From: Amycolatopsis sp. FBCC-B4732
GTDB lineage: Bacteria; Actinomycetota; Actinomycetes; Mycobacteriales; Pseudonocardiaceae
Direction: 5' to 3'
Assembly: GCF_023008405.1 (NCBI RefSeq)
Contig: NZ_CP095376.1
Coordinates: 5,728,001 to 5,792,000, forward strand
Length of the DNA: 64,000 nt
The position numbers and the translations under genes are program-made. The notes below the pieces were generated by a model. The model was not told the DNA's origin. It worked only from the letters and a program-made list of their open reading frames with translations, and ran no database searches. The stretch's first letter is position 1, and every line of letters starts with the position of its first letter. Below are positions 25,524 through 33,422 of the stretch, piece after piece.

Positions 25524-26408
25524 TTAAGCACGGGCCGGGACGAGACCCAGCCGCGCGATGACCTCGCGCGTCGCCTTCGAGCGGTTGAACGTGTAGAAGT
25601 GCAGGTTCGGCACGCCTTCCGCGATCAGCTTCTCGCACAGCTCGGTGATGACGTCGATGCCCGCGGCGCGGAACGCCTTGGGGTCGTCGGCCAGCGGTTC
25701 CAGCCGGTCGAGCAGCTTCCGCGGGGCCGGGGCGCCGGACAGCTTGATCGTCGTCTGCAGCGTCCGCATGGTCGTGAGCGGCATGACGCCGGGCAGGACC
25801 GGGACGTCGCAGCCGGTCGCGGCCACCCGGTCGCGCAGCCGCAGGAAGTCCTCGGCGTCGTGGAACAGCTGCGCGATCGCGAAGTCCGCGCCCGCGCGCA
25901 GCTTGCGGACCAGGTACTTCGTGTCGGTGTCGAGGTCCGGCGAGCGGGGGTGGCCGTAGGTGGACGCCGAGACGCCGACGCAGAAGTCGCCCAGCTCGCG
26001 GACGAGCTGCACCAGCTCCTCGGCGTAGGTCAGGCCCTCGGGGTGCGGGATCCAGTCGCCGTAGACGTCGCCGGGCGGGTCGCCGCGCAGCGCGAGGATG
26101 TTGCGGACGCCGACCGAGGCGTACCAGCCGATGACGTTGCGCAGCTCGGCGACGGAGTGGTTGACCGCCGTCAGGTGGGCCATCGGCACCAGCGTCGTCT
26201 CGGTCGCGACGCGGGCGATGCTGCGGATCGTGCCGTCGCGGCTGGAGCCGCCCGCGCCGTAGGTGATCGACATGTAGGCCGGGTCGTACGGCTCGAGCTC
26301 CCGGACCGCCTTCCACAGGACGGCCTCGTCCGCCGCGTCCCGGGGCGGGAAGAACTCGATGGAGAACTTCGGCCCGTCTCCGCGCAACCGCTCGATCACC
26401 GACGTCAT
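25524..26408 (-). CDS. metF: 5,10-methylenetetrahydrofolate reductase
   Basis: 294 residues of the MTHFR TIM barrel: FSIEFFPPRDAADE at the N-terminus with the catalytic Glu, the ALRGDPPGD flavin-binding loop, and VLPGVMPLTT. Reduces methylene-THF to methyl-THF for methionine synthesis. ATG 26408 is preceded by TAACAT ending 6 nt upstream (26415-26420 on the minus strand) and no Shine-Dalgarno, so it is probably leaderless. Confidence 0.96.
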   Translation of the reverse strand: MTSVIERLRGDGPKFSIEFFPPRDAADEAVLWKAVRELEPYDPAYMSITYGAGGSSRDGTIRSIARVATETTLVPMAHLTAVNHSVAELRNVIGWYASVGVRNILALRGDPPGDVYGDWIPHPEGLTYAEELVQLVRELGDFCVGVSASTYGHPRSPDLDTDTKYLVRKLRAGADFAIAQLFHDAEDFLRLRDRVAATGCDVPVLPGVMPLTTMRTLQTTIKLSGAPAPRKLLDRLEPLADDPKAFRAAGIDVITELCEKLIAEGVPNLHFYTFNRSKATREVIARLGLVPARA

Positions 26409-26414
26409 ACCCGC

Positions 26415-26420
26415 ATGTTA
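26415..26420 (-). promoter_or_regulatory. -10 hexamer, leaderless metF promoter
   Basis: TAACAT on the minus strand, 6 nt before the metF ATG. Confidence 0.5.
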
Positions 26421-26502
26421 AAGGCCGACGCCCGCCATGCGGGAGCCCCCGTCCGCGTCGCGAGACTGCGGTTCGACTCACATTCGAGGCGCTATGGCGG
26501 CC

Positions 26503-26508
26503 TAAACT
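26503..26508 (+). promoter_or_regulatory. -10 hexamer, leaderless promoter of MerB-like gene
   Basis: TAAACT, 6 nt before the GTG at 26515; no Shine-Dalgarno is present. Confidence 0.5.
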
Positions 26509-26514
26509 GGCCGG

Positions 26515-27204
26515 GTGCGCGAAGACGACGTGAGCTGGGACGAGGACGTGCGCCTCGCGGTCTACCACGCGTTCGCCGACCACGGCCGGGCGCCGACCGC
26601 GCCGGAGCTGGCCGACGCGGCGGGCGGCTCGCTGGCCGTCGCGAAACAGGCGCTGCACCGCCTCGCCGACGCCCACCACCTGGTGCTCGACGACTGCGAG
26701 CACGTCGTGCTGGCGCACCCGTTCGCCGCGAAACCGCTCGGGTTCTCCGTGATGGGCGCGCGCACCCTGTGGTGGGGTGGCTGCGCCTGGGACTCGTTCG
26801 CCATCCCGCACCTGGCCGAAGCCGAGCCGGAGGTGCTGGTCGCGACGCGCTGCCCCGGCTGCGGCCAGCCGCACGCGCTGGTCGTGAACCGGGCCGAGCC
26901 GCCGGAAGGCGCCCAGGTCGCGCACTTCCTCGTACCCGCATCGCGGATGTGGGACGACGTGCTGCACACGTGCGCGAACCAGCGGCTGTTCTGCTGCGAG
27001 TCCTGTGTGGACGCCTGGCTCGCGGAATCCGGGCAGGACAAGGGTTCCGTGCTGGACCTCGTGACGCTGTGGCGGCTCGCGCGCGGCTGGTACGAGGGCA
27101 GGCTCGAGCGCGGCTACCGGCGCCGCGAACCGGACAGCGCGGCCGCTTACTTCGCCGAAGCGGGCCTGACGGGATCGTTCTGGGCCGCCACGGCCGGAGT
27201 CTGA
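26515..27204 (+). CDS. Organomercurial-lyase-like (MerB fold) protein
   Basis: 229 residues. An N-terminal winged-helix-like segment (about 10-65) precedes an alkylmercury-lyase-like domain. Cys90-x2-Asp93 (GCAWDSF) aligns with the MerB catalytic Cys96/Asp99 pair, and Cys153 or Cys160 could be the second catalytic Cys. Extra pairs CPGC (113-116) and CESC (161-164) look like a zinc site not found in classical MerB. No other mercury-resistance gene is near, so true organomercurial cleavage is uncertain. Confidence 0.7.
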   Translation: MREDDVSWDEDVRLAVYHAFADHGRAPTAPELADAAGGSLAVAKQALHRLADAHHLVLDDCEHVVLAHPFAAKPLGFSVMGARTLWWGGCAWDSFAIPHLAEAEPEVLVATRCPGCGQPHALVVNRAEPPEGAQVAHFLVPASRMWDDVLHTCANQRLFCCESCVDAWLAESGQDKGSVLDLVTLWRLARGWYEGRLERGYRRREPDSAAAYFAEAGLTGSFWAATAGV

Positions 27205-27265
27205 TTCACCACATCCGGGTGCCCCGGCGGGCCGCGCACCCGCGGGTTCGGCGAGGATGGGCCGC

Positions 27266-28354
27266 ATGAACGCGCCCGCCGACACCGACCTGCCCGCCCA
27301 CGTCGAGCGGGCGCTCGCCGGGTTCCTCGACCGGGCCGGCACCGAGATCCTGGCGACCGAGCCGACGGTGGCCGCCGGCATCGACGCGCTGCGCGGGTTC
27401 GTGCTCGGCGGCGGCAAGCGGCTGCGCCCGACGTTCGCCTGGTGGGGCTGGCGCGGCGCGGGCGGCGACCCCGAGGGCCCGGACGCCGAGGGCGTGCTGC
27501 AGGCGGTGGCCAGCCTCGAGCTGATCCAGGCGTGCGCGCTGATCCACGACGACCTCATCGACTCCTCCGACTCCCGCCGCGGCTTCCCGACCGTGCACAT
27601 CGCGGGCGCGAAGCTGCACGCCGACCAGGGCTGGCTCGGCTCCCCCGCGACGTTCGGCCTGGCCACCGCGGTGCTGGTCGGCGACCTGGCGCTGGCCTGG
27701 GCGGACGACATGTTCGCCGACGCCCCGCTGCCCGCACGGACGCTCGCCGCGGCCCGCCCGGCGTGGCGCGCGATGCGCACCGAGGTGCTCGCCGGCCAGT
27801 ACCTCGACGTCCGCACGCAGGCCACCGGCGACGCCTCCGTCGAGGCCGCCCTCAAGATCGACCGGCTCAAGACCGCCGCCTACACCGTCCAGCGGCCCCT
27901 GCACCTGGGCGCCGCGCTCGGCGGGGCCGCTCCCGAGCTGATCGCCACGCTGCTGGAGTTCGGCGGCGAGGTCGGCGTCGCGTTCCAGCTGCGCGACGAC
28001 CTGCTCGGCGTGTTCGGCGACCCGTCGGTCACCGGCAAGCCCGCCGGGGACGACCTGCGCGAGGGCAAGCGCACCCTGCTCGTGGCCCTCGGCCTGCAGC
28101 TCGCCGCCGAAAAGAACGAGACGGCCGCGGCCACCGTGATCGCGGACGCGATCGGCGACGCCGACCTGTCCGACGAAGGCGTCGAGACCGTCCGGATGGC
28201 GTTGCAGCAGGTCGGCGCGGTCGACGCGGTCGAGCGCCGGATCGACGAGCTGACGACGGCGGCGATGGCCGCGCTCGAGCGCGCGCACCTGGCCGAGCCG
28301 GCGCCCGCGGCGCTGACCGGCCTGGTCGTCAAGGCCACCCAGCGGACGTACTGA
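27266..28354 (+). CDS. crtE: Geranylgeranyl diphosphate synthase
   Basis: 362 residues of the trans-isoprenyl diphosphate synthase family: GGGKRLRP (48-55), first Asp-rich motif DDLID (95-99) and second FQLRDDLLG. Elongates farnesyl or dimethylallyl diphosphate, here supplying GGPP for phytoene because crtI and crtB follow directly. Start chosen at ATG 27266, 9 nt after GAGG; ATG 27257 is also in frame. Only 1 bp separates it from crtI. Confidence 0.9.
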   Translation: MNAPADTDLPAHVERALAGFLDRAGTEILATEPTVAAGIDALRGFVLGGGKRLRPTFAWWGWRGAGGDPEGPDAEGVLQAVASLELIQACALIHDDLIDSSDSRRGFPTVHIAGAKLHADQGWLGSPATFGLATAVLVGDLALAWADDMFADAPLPARTLAAARPAWRAMRTEVLAGQYLDVRTQATGDASVEAALKIDRLKTAAYTVQRPLHLGAALGGAAPELIATLLEFGGEVGVAFQLRDDLLGVFGDPSVTGKPAGDDLREGKRTLLVALGLQLAAEKNETAAATVIADAIGDADLSDEGVETVRMALQQVGAVDAVERRIDELTTAAMAALERAHLAEPAPAALTGLVVKATQRTY

Positions 28355-28355
28355 C

Positions 28356-29828
28356 GTGCGGACCATCGAGGGGCCTGCCGACCACGTCGTCGTGATCGGG
28401 GCCGGGCTGGCCGGGCTTTCGGCGGCCCTGCACCTGCTCGGCGCGGGCCGGCGCGTCACGCTGCTGGAGCAGGCGGACACCCCGGGCGGGCGGGCCGGGC
28501 AGCAGAGCTTCGACGGCAACGCGGTCGACACCGGCGCGAGCGTGCTGACCATGCCTGAACTGCTGGAAGAGGCGTTCGCCGCGGTCGGCGAGTCCCTGGC
28601 CAAGAACCTGCGCCTGACGCGGCTCGACCCGGCGTACCGGGCGCGCTTCGCCGACGGCAGCTCCCTCGCGCTGCACACCGACGGCGACGCGATGGAAGCC
28701 GAGATCCGCGAGTTCGCCGGTGCCCGCGAAGCGGCGGGCTACCGGGCGCTGCGGCGCTGGCTGAGCGAGCTGTACGCGGTGCAGAAGGACCGCTTCATCG
28801 GGACGAACTTCGACTCGCCCGCCGACCTGGCCCGCCCCGAGCTGGCGAAGCTCGCCGCGCTGGGCGGGTTCGGCAGGCTCGGCCCGCGCATCAGCCGCTA
28901 CCTGCTCGACGAGCGCGTCCGGCGGCTGTTCTCCTTCCAGGCGCTCTACGCGGGCCTCGACCCGGCGCGCGCGATCGGCGCGTACGGCGTCATCTCGTAC
29001 ATGGACACCGTCGGCGGCGTCTACTACCCCGAAGGCGGGATGGGCGAGATCGGCCGGGCGCTGACCGGTGCCGCCGCGCGGGCGGGCGCGGCCGTCCGGT
29101 TCGGCACCGAAGCCGCCTGGCTCGAACGGGTGAATTCGCGGGTGCGCGCGGTGCGGACGCGCTCGGGCGAGCGGATCGCGTGCGACGCCGTCGTGCTGGC
29201 CACCGAGCTGTCCACGGCGTACCGGCTGATCGGCGCGCGGCCCCGGCGTCCGGTGCCGTTGCGCTACTCGCCGTCCGCCGTGGTGCTGCACGGGCGGACC
29301 ACCGAGAAGTGGGACCTCGGCCACCACACGATCTTCTTCGGCGGTGCCTGGGAGCGGACGTTCGCGGAGATCATCCGCGAGGGAAAGCTGATGAGCGACC
29401 CGTCGCTGCTGGTCACGCGCCCGACGGCGACCGACCCCGGGCTGGCCGGGCGCGGTGGCGAGATCGTCTCGGTGCTCGCGCCCGCGCCGAACCTGCACCG
29501 CGGCCGGGTCGCCTGGGACCGCCTGCGCGGGCCGTACCGCGAAGAGCTGTTCCGCACGCTGGAGGCCCGCGGGCTGACCGGCTTCGGCGACGAGTTCAGC
29601 GTCGACGAGACCATCACCCCGGCGGACTGGGCGGCGCGCGGGCTCGCGGCGGGGACGCCGTTCTCGCTGGCGCACACGTTCGCGCAGACCGGCCCGTTCC
29701 GGCCGGCGAACCTGGTGCGCGCGGCGGGCAACGTCGTGCTCGCCGGCTGCGGCACCACCCCCGGCGTCGGCATCCCGCCGGTGCTCATCTCGGGACGACT
29801 GGCGGCGGAAAGGATCACCGGCCGGTGA
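28356..29828 (+). CDS. crtI: Phytoene desaturase
   Basis: 490 residues of the CrtI type: N-terminal FAD-binding VVVIGAGLAGLSAALHLLGAG, substrate-channel region ending in GYGVISYMDTVGGVYYPEGGMGEI-like sequence, and the C-terminal CrtI signature around LVRAAGNVVLAGCGTTPGVG. Desaturates phytoene to neurosporene or lycopene with FAD. GTG start just after the crtE stop; its stop overlaps the crtB start by 4 bp. Confidence 0.92.
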   Translation: MRTIEGPADHVVVIGAGLAGLSAALHLLGAGRRVTLLEQADTPGGRAGQQSFDGNAVDTGASVLTMPELLEEAFAAVGESLAKNLRLTRLDPAYRARFADGSSLALHTDGDAMEAEIREFAGAREAAGYRALRRWLSELYAVQKDRFIGTNFDSPADLARPELAKLAALGGFGRLGPRISRYLLDERVRRLFSFQALYAGLDPARAIGAYGVISYMDTVGGVYYPEGGMGEIGRALTGAAARAGAAVRFGTEAAWLERVNSRVRAVRTRSGERIACDAVVLATELSTAYRLIGARPRRPVPLRYSPSAVVLHGRTTEKWDLGHHTIFFGGAWERTFAEIIREGKLMSDPSLLVTRPTATDPGLAGRGGEIVSVLAPAPNLHRGRVAWDRLRGPYREELFRTLEARGLTGFGDEFSVDETITPADWAARGLAAGTPFSLAHTFAQTGPFRPANLVRAAGNVVLAGCGTTPGVGIPPVLISGRLAAERITGR

Positions 29829-30733
29829 ACGAACTCGACGCCGCGGGCATCACGGCGCCGGACCTGCGGGCCGCGTACACCGAATGCCGGCGCATCAACG
29901 CGCACCACGGGCGCACGTTCTTCCTGGCGACCCGGCTGCTGCCGGCCCGGGCCCGCCCGGCGGCGCACGCGCTGTACGGGTTCGCGCGGATGGCCGACGA
30001 ACTGGTCGACAACCCGGCCCCGGGCAGCGACCCGGCGGCGGCCCTCGACCGGGTCGGCGACCTGGTCGACGTCGTCTTCGACGGCGGGACCCCGGACGAC
30101 GCGGTGCTCGTGGCGCTGGCCGACACCGTGCGGCGCTACGACCTTTCGCGCGACCTCTTCGCCGCGTTCCTGAAGTCGATGCGGATGGACCTTTCGCCGG
30201 TCGAGTTCGCGACGTTCGCCGAGCTGGGCGAGTACGTGTACGGCTCGGCCTCGGTGATCGGGCTGCAGATGCTGCCGGTGTTCGGCACGATCGGGCCGCC
30301 GGCCGACGCCGAGCCGGGCGCGATCGCGCTGGGCGAGGCGTTCCAGCTGACGAACTTCCTGCGCGACGTCGGCGAGGACCTCGACCGGGGCCGCCTGTAC
30401 CTGCCGCTCGACGAACTGGCCGCGTTCGGCGTCTCGCGGTCGCTGCTCGAGGAGCGGCGGCCGGACCCGCGGATCCGCGCGGCGATGGCGTACTTCGTGG
30501 CGCGGACGCGGGCGGTGTACCGGCGAGCCGAAGCCGGGGTTCCCTTGCTGCGCCCCGAATCCCGGCCGTGCGTGCGGACGGCGTTGACGCTGTACCAGGG
30601 CATCCTCGACGAGATCGTCGCACTGGACTACGACATCCTGACGCGGCGGGCGGTGGTGCCGAAGTCGCGCAGGCTGGTAGTCGCCGCACCAGCCTTGGCG
30701 AGAGTCACGCTGAGCCGCCGATCACGGGCGTAA
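29825..30733 (+). CDS. crtB: Phytoene synthase
   Basis: 302 residues of the squalene/phytoene synthase family: ADELVDNP (first Asp-rich motif) and LRDVGEDLDRGRLYLP (second), with the TFFLATRLLP entry helix. Condenses two GGPP to phytoene. Last gene of the crtE-I-B unit; no cyclase, hydroxylase or elongase follows in this window, so the end product here would be an acyclic carotenoid unless other genes lie elsewhere. Confidence 0.93.
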   Translation: MNELDAAGITAPDLRAAYTECRRINAHHGRTFFLATRLLPARARPAAHALYGFARMADELVDNPAPGSDPAAALDRVGDLVDVVFDGGTPDDAVLVALADTVRRYDLSRDLFAAFLKSMRMDLSPVEFATFAELGEYVYGSASVIGLQMLPVFGTIGPPADAEPGAIALGEAFQLTNFLRDVGEDLDRGRLYLPLDELAAFGVSRSLLEERRPDPRIRAAMAYFVARTRAVYRRAEAGVPLLRPESRPCVRTALTLYQGILDEIVALDYDILTRRAVVPKSRRLVVAAPALARVTLSRRSRA

Positions 30734-30799
30734 CACCAGCGGAACTACCAGCGAGTCGGATGACGTCTTCGTGCGAATCGACCGGCTTGGTGGCGGCGG

Positions 30800-31371
30800 A
30801 TGAACAGTCCTGAAGAAATCGTCGGTCGGCGGCTCGGTCGCGAGGCCGCGATCGCACGGGCCGACGAAGCCGACGCCCGCGCGACGGCGGCAGCGAACCT
30901 GCAGGCGGCGCGTCAAGCGGCAATGGCCTCGATTCGCGGGTCGCTGGCATCACTCGCGGGCTACGAGTACTTCGAGGCGAAGATCATCCGCCCGACGCTG
31001 AAGACCCACGGCCGCTTCCGCACCAAGGCGGACACATCCGCGCGCGTGGCCCGGAAGCTGACGTCCGAGCTGGAGCGGGACAAGGAAAGGTCTGGCAAGA
31101 AGTCCGGACGTACCTCGCAGACCTGGTGGTACTGCTCGATACCCGGACCCGCAACAAGCAGCTCGACCGCGACATCTCGGCGAAGTACGGCCTCGACCAC
31201 GACCAGGTCGTCGCCGAGCTGGACAGGGTGCTCGGGCTGAGCACGCCCTCCCCGACCCCCAAGGAGCTGCCACCCGCTGTCGATCTGGCAGGTCTCGACA
31301 AGCTGCTTGTTCGTGAGCGAGCGGCTCGGACATCGCTCGACCACGGCACCTCGCCGTCGGAGACAGCCTGA
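30800..31371 (+). pseudogene. Frameshifted gene of unknown function
   Basis: Frame one starts at ATG 30800 (MNSPEEIVGRRLG) and is plausible up to about 31085 (SELERDKE); the protein then continues credibly in another frame as KVWQEVRTYLADLVVLLDTR and on to the stop at 31371, rich in charged helical sequence. Together they would give about 190 residues. The break needs a single-base change near GACAAGGAAAGG. I recognise no family. It could be a pseudogene, a sequencing error, or less likely a programmed shift. Confidence 0.6.
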
Positions 31372-31443
31372 ACGTCGCAGGCCGGTAGTCGCGCTACCAC
31401 CGTCGGCCGCGGTCTGGGCGCGCGAAACGTTCCGGAGCGGTCG

Positions 31444-31449
31444 TAGGCT
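31444..31449 (+). promoter_or_regulatory. -10 hexamer, leaderless promoter
   Basis: TAGGCT, 6 nt before the ATG of the oxidoreductase gene at 31456; no Shine-Dalgarno. Confidence 0.5.
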
Positions 31450-31455
31450 GCGATC

Positions 31456-32235
31456 ATGACCGAACGACGCATCCGGATCGGCCTGCAGCTCCAGCCGCAG
31501 CACGCCGACTACGACACCATCCGGCGCACCGCGTCGGCCGCCGAAGACCTCGGGGCCGACATCGTCTTCAACTGGGACCACTTCTACCCGCTGTACGGCG
31601 ATCCCGACGGCCTGCACTTCGAGTGCTGGACGATGCTGGGCGCGTGGGCGGAGTCGACGTCCCGGGTGGAGATCGGCGCGCTGGTGACCTGCAACAGCTA
31701 CCGCAACCCCGAGCTGCTGGCCGACATGGCCCGCACGGTCGACCACATCTCGGGTGGCCGGCTCATCCTCGGCATCGGCTCCGGCTGGTTCGAGAAGGAC
31801 TACGACGAGTACGGCTACGAGTTCGGCACCGCGGGCGGCCGCCTCGACGACCTGGCGGAGTCCCTGCCGCGCATCGAGTCACGCCTGGGCAAGCTGAACC
31901 CGGCCCCGACCCGCAAGATCCCGGTCCTCATCGGCGGCGGCGGCGAGAAGAAGACGCTCAAGCTGGTGGCCAAGCACGGCGACATCTGGCACGGCTTCGG
32001 CGACCCGGAGGTCGTCGAGCGCAAGGTGAAGATTCTCGACCAGCACTGCGCGGACGTCGGCCGCGACCCGGGCGAGATCGAGCGTTCGTGCGGCGTGCAG
32101 GGCGAGCCGGACGAGCTGGGCCCGAAGCTGCTCGACCTGGGCGTCACGACGTTCACGGTCGGCGTGGGCGGTCCGGACTACGACCTGGGCGCGCTCGAGA
32201 AGTGGGTCGCTTGGCGGGAGAAGACCACCAGCTGA
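31456..32235 (+). CDS. LLM class F420-dependent oxidoreductase
   Basis: 259 residues of the luciferase-like TIM barrel. IVFNWDHFYPLYG, ALVTCNSYRNPELLADMARTVDHISGGRLILGIGSGWFEKDY are typical of the F420-using subgroup of actinobacteria. Substrate unknown. Leaderless start at ATG 31456. The stop is followed by a strong hairpin at 32243-32275. Confidence 0.88.
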   Translation: MTERRIRIGLQLQPQHADYDTIRRTASAAEDLGADIVFNWDHFYPLYGDPDGLHFECWTMLGAWAESTSRVEIGALVTCNSYRNPELLADMARTVDHISGGRLILGIGSGWFEKDYDEYGYEFGTAGGRLDDLAESLPRIESRLGKLNPAPTRKIPVLIGGGGEKKTLKLVAKHGDIWHGFGDPEVVERKVKILDQHCADVGRDPGEIERSCGVQGEPDELGPKLLDLGVTTFTVGVGGPDYDLGALEKWVAWREKTTS

Positions 32236-32242
32236 ATTCTCG

Positions 32243-32275
32243 AGGTGGTCGAGGTCCGAGCGGCCTCGACCACCT
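32243..32275. terminator. Bidirectional hairpin terminator
   Basis: AGGTGGTCGAGG (32243-32254) and CCTCGACCACCT (32264-32275) form a 12-bp perfect stem with a 9-nt loop between two convergent genes, the oxidoreductase and the MmpS-like pseudogene whose stop begins at 32276. No T-tract, as is usual in these GC-rich genomes. Confidence 0.75.
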
Positions 32276-32784
32276 TCAGCCGCAGCTGACGACGGCGTAC
32301 TCGCCGGAGCCGCTGTTCTCCGAGACGACGTGGCCGTCGCCGCGGGTGATCCGGCAGGTGATCGAGCCGCCGCCGGCGTTCTGAGCGTTCCTGGTGATAC
32401 CCGTCGTGTCGCCGCCGGTTTCGATGGTTCTCGACCACTTCCGGCCGCGGACGCCCGAGCCGGTCGTCGTGACGCTGTAGGTGATGCGGTCCGCCTTGCG
32501 CTGGGTTTCCTCTTCGGCCTTGCGTTGCGCATCGGCCGCCTCCGAGTTCCGGCTTTCCCGGGCTTCCCAGCTCGCCTTCGCGGCGGAACTTTCAGCGGCC
32601 GCGGCGACCGGGGTCCGTCGTGCGGACAGTCAGGTCCGAAGTCGCCTCGGCGGTGAGCGCCGGCTTCGGCGAGGTGGCCTTGGAGATCGAGCCGACGATG
32701 ACGACGGCACCCACCGCCGCGGTGATCCACGGCCACCTGGGGCGCCGCTTCGGGTTGGGTGGCTGGACTGCGGGGAAAGGTCAT
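32276..32784 (-). pseudogene. MmpS-like membrane protein, frameshifted
   Basis: Three frame segments make one protein. ATG 32784 opens MTFP; after an extra C in the CCCC run near 32772 the frame continues PPNPKRRPRWPWITAAVGAVVIVG (a single TM anchor); a second one-base shift near 32611-32618 leads into AAESSAAKASWEAR and the C-terminal domain RITYSVTTTGSGV ... AQNAGGGSITCRITRGDG ... VVSCG, which matches MmpS-type accessory domains. No partner MmpL gene is near. Decay or assembly error. Confidence 0.65.
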
Positions 32785-32887
32785 GCGGGTCTCGCCGGTA
32801 CTTCCCCCGCGTCGTCGCGCACGTCCGGCAGGTTGTTGCGGTCCGCGGCGAAGACAGGCCGAAAGACCCGGGCATGACCTCAGTGCG

Positions 32888-33400
32888 TCACCTTCGCGCC
32901 CGGTGCGCGGCGACGCGTTCGCGTGTCGCGCACCGGGGCGAACAAAACCGCCGGGGGCTGCCGCCGCCCGTGTGGGCGAACGGCTTGCCGCACGACGGTG
33001 AAGCGCACAACCCTCCCGGGACGTCCTGGCGCTCCGCCAGCAGTGAAGCCAGCCCCAGCGCCGACGACGTCACCAGCCACGCGCGCCACGGCCCGTCGTC
33101 CGAGGCGTCGACGTGCAGGTGCCAGCCGTAGCCCTCGTCGTGGTCGGTCAACCGCGGCGGGCGCGCGTACGTCGCGAACAACCCGTTGAGCACCGCGGCC
33201 GCCGCAGCGACGTCCGGCGCCGCGAAGACCGGAAGCAGCTCGAGAGCCGCCGCGTGCAGTTCCGGAACGTCGACCTCGGAGAGGTCGGTTTCGCCGTGGG
33301 CCAGCAAAACGCGCCGCACCGCCGCCGGATCGGGGTGCGGGAGCAGTACCCGGAGCAGGTCGACCGCGCGCTGCACGGAATCCCGGTGCGGAAACGCCAT
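32888..33400 (-). CDS. CGNR zinc-finger regulator (ABATE domain)
   Basis: 170 residues. N-terminal ABATE-like ligand region and a C-terminal zinc finger CASPSCGKPF ... RRFCSPRCATRERVAAHR, where the usual CGNR reads CATR. Likely a repressor or activator of the divergent MFS gene. Start at ATG 33400, since TACAGT (minus strand 33411-33406) ends 5 nt before it; an ATG at 33424 in the same frame would overlap the MFS start codon. Confidence 0.78.
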   Translation of the reverse strand: MAFPHRDSVQRAVDLLRVLLPHPDPAAVRRVLLAHGETDLSEVDVPELHAAALELLPVFAAPDVAAAAAVLNGLFATYARPPRLTDHDEGYGWHLHVDASDDGPWRAWLVTSSALGLASLLAERQDVPGGLCASPSCGKPFAHTGGGSPRRFCSPRCATRERVAAHRARR

Positions 33401-33405
33401 ACCCC

Positions 33406-33415
33406 ACTGTAACGT
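33406..33415. promoter_or_regulatory. Overlapping divergent -10 elements
   Basis: TAACGT on the plus strand (33410-33415) ends 7 nt before the MFS ATG at 33423, and TACAGT on the minus strand (33411-33406) ends 5 nt before the CGNR ATG at 33400. The two hexamers share two base pairs, so polymerase could occupy only one promoter at a time. Confidence 0.5.
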
Positions 33416-33422
33416 CTCGCTC

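Noticed and set aside
26410..26443. Inverted repeat CCCGCATG/CATGCGGG before metF, first taken as a regulatory hairpin
   Set aside because: The -10 hexamer at 26415-26420 lies inside it and places transcription start at or next to the ATG, so the hairpin would not be transcribed.
31082..31092. Programmed -1 frameshift site in the unknown gene
   Set aside because: The bases do not form an X-XXY-YYZ heptamer and no clear downstream pseudoknot was found; mutation or read error is simpler.
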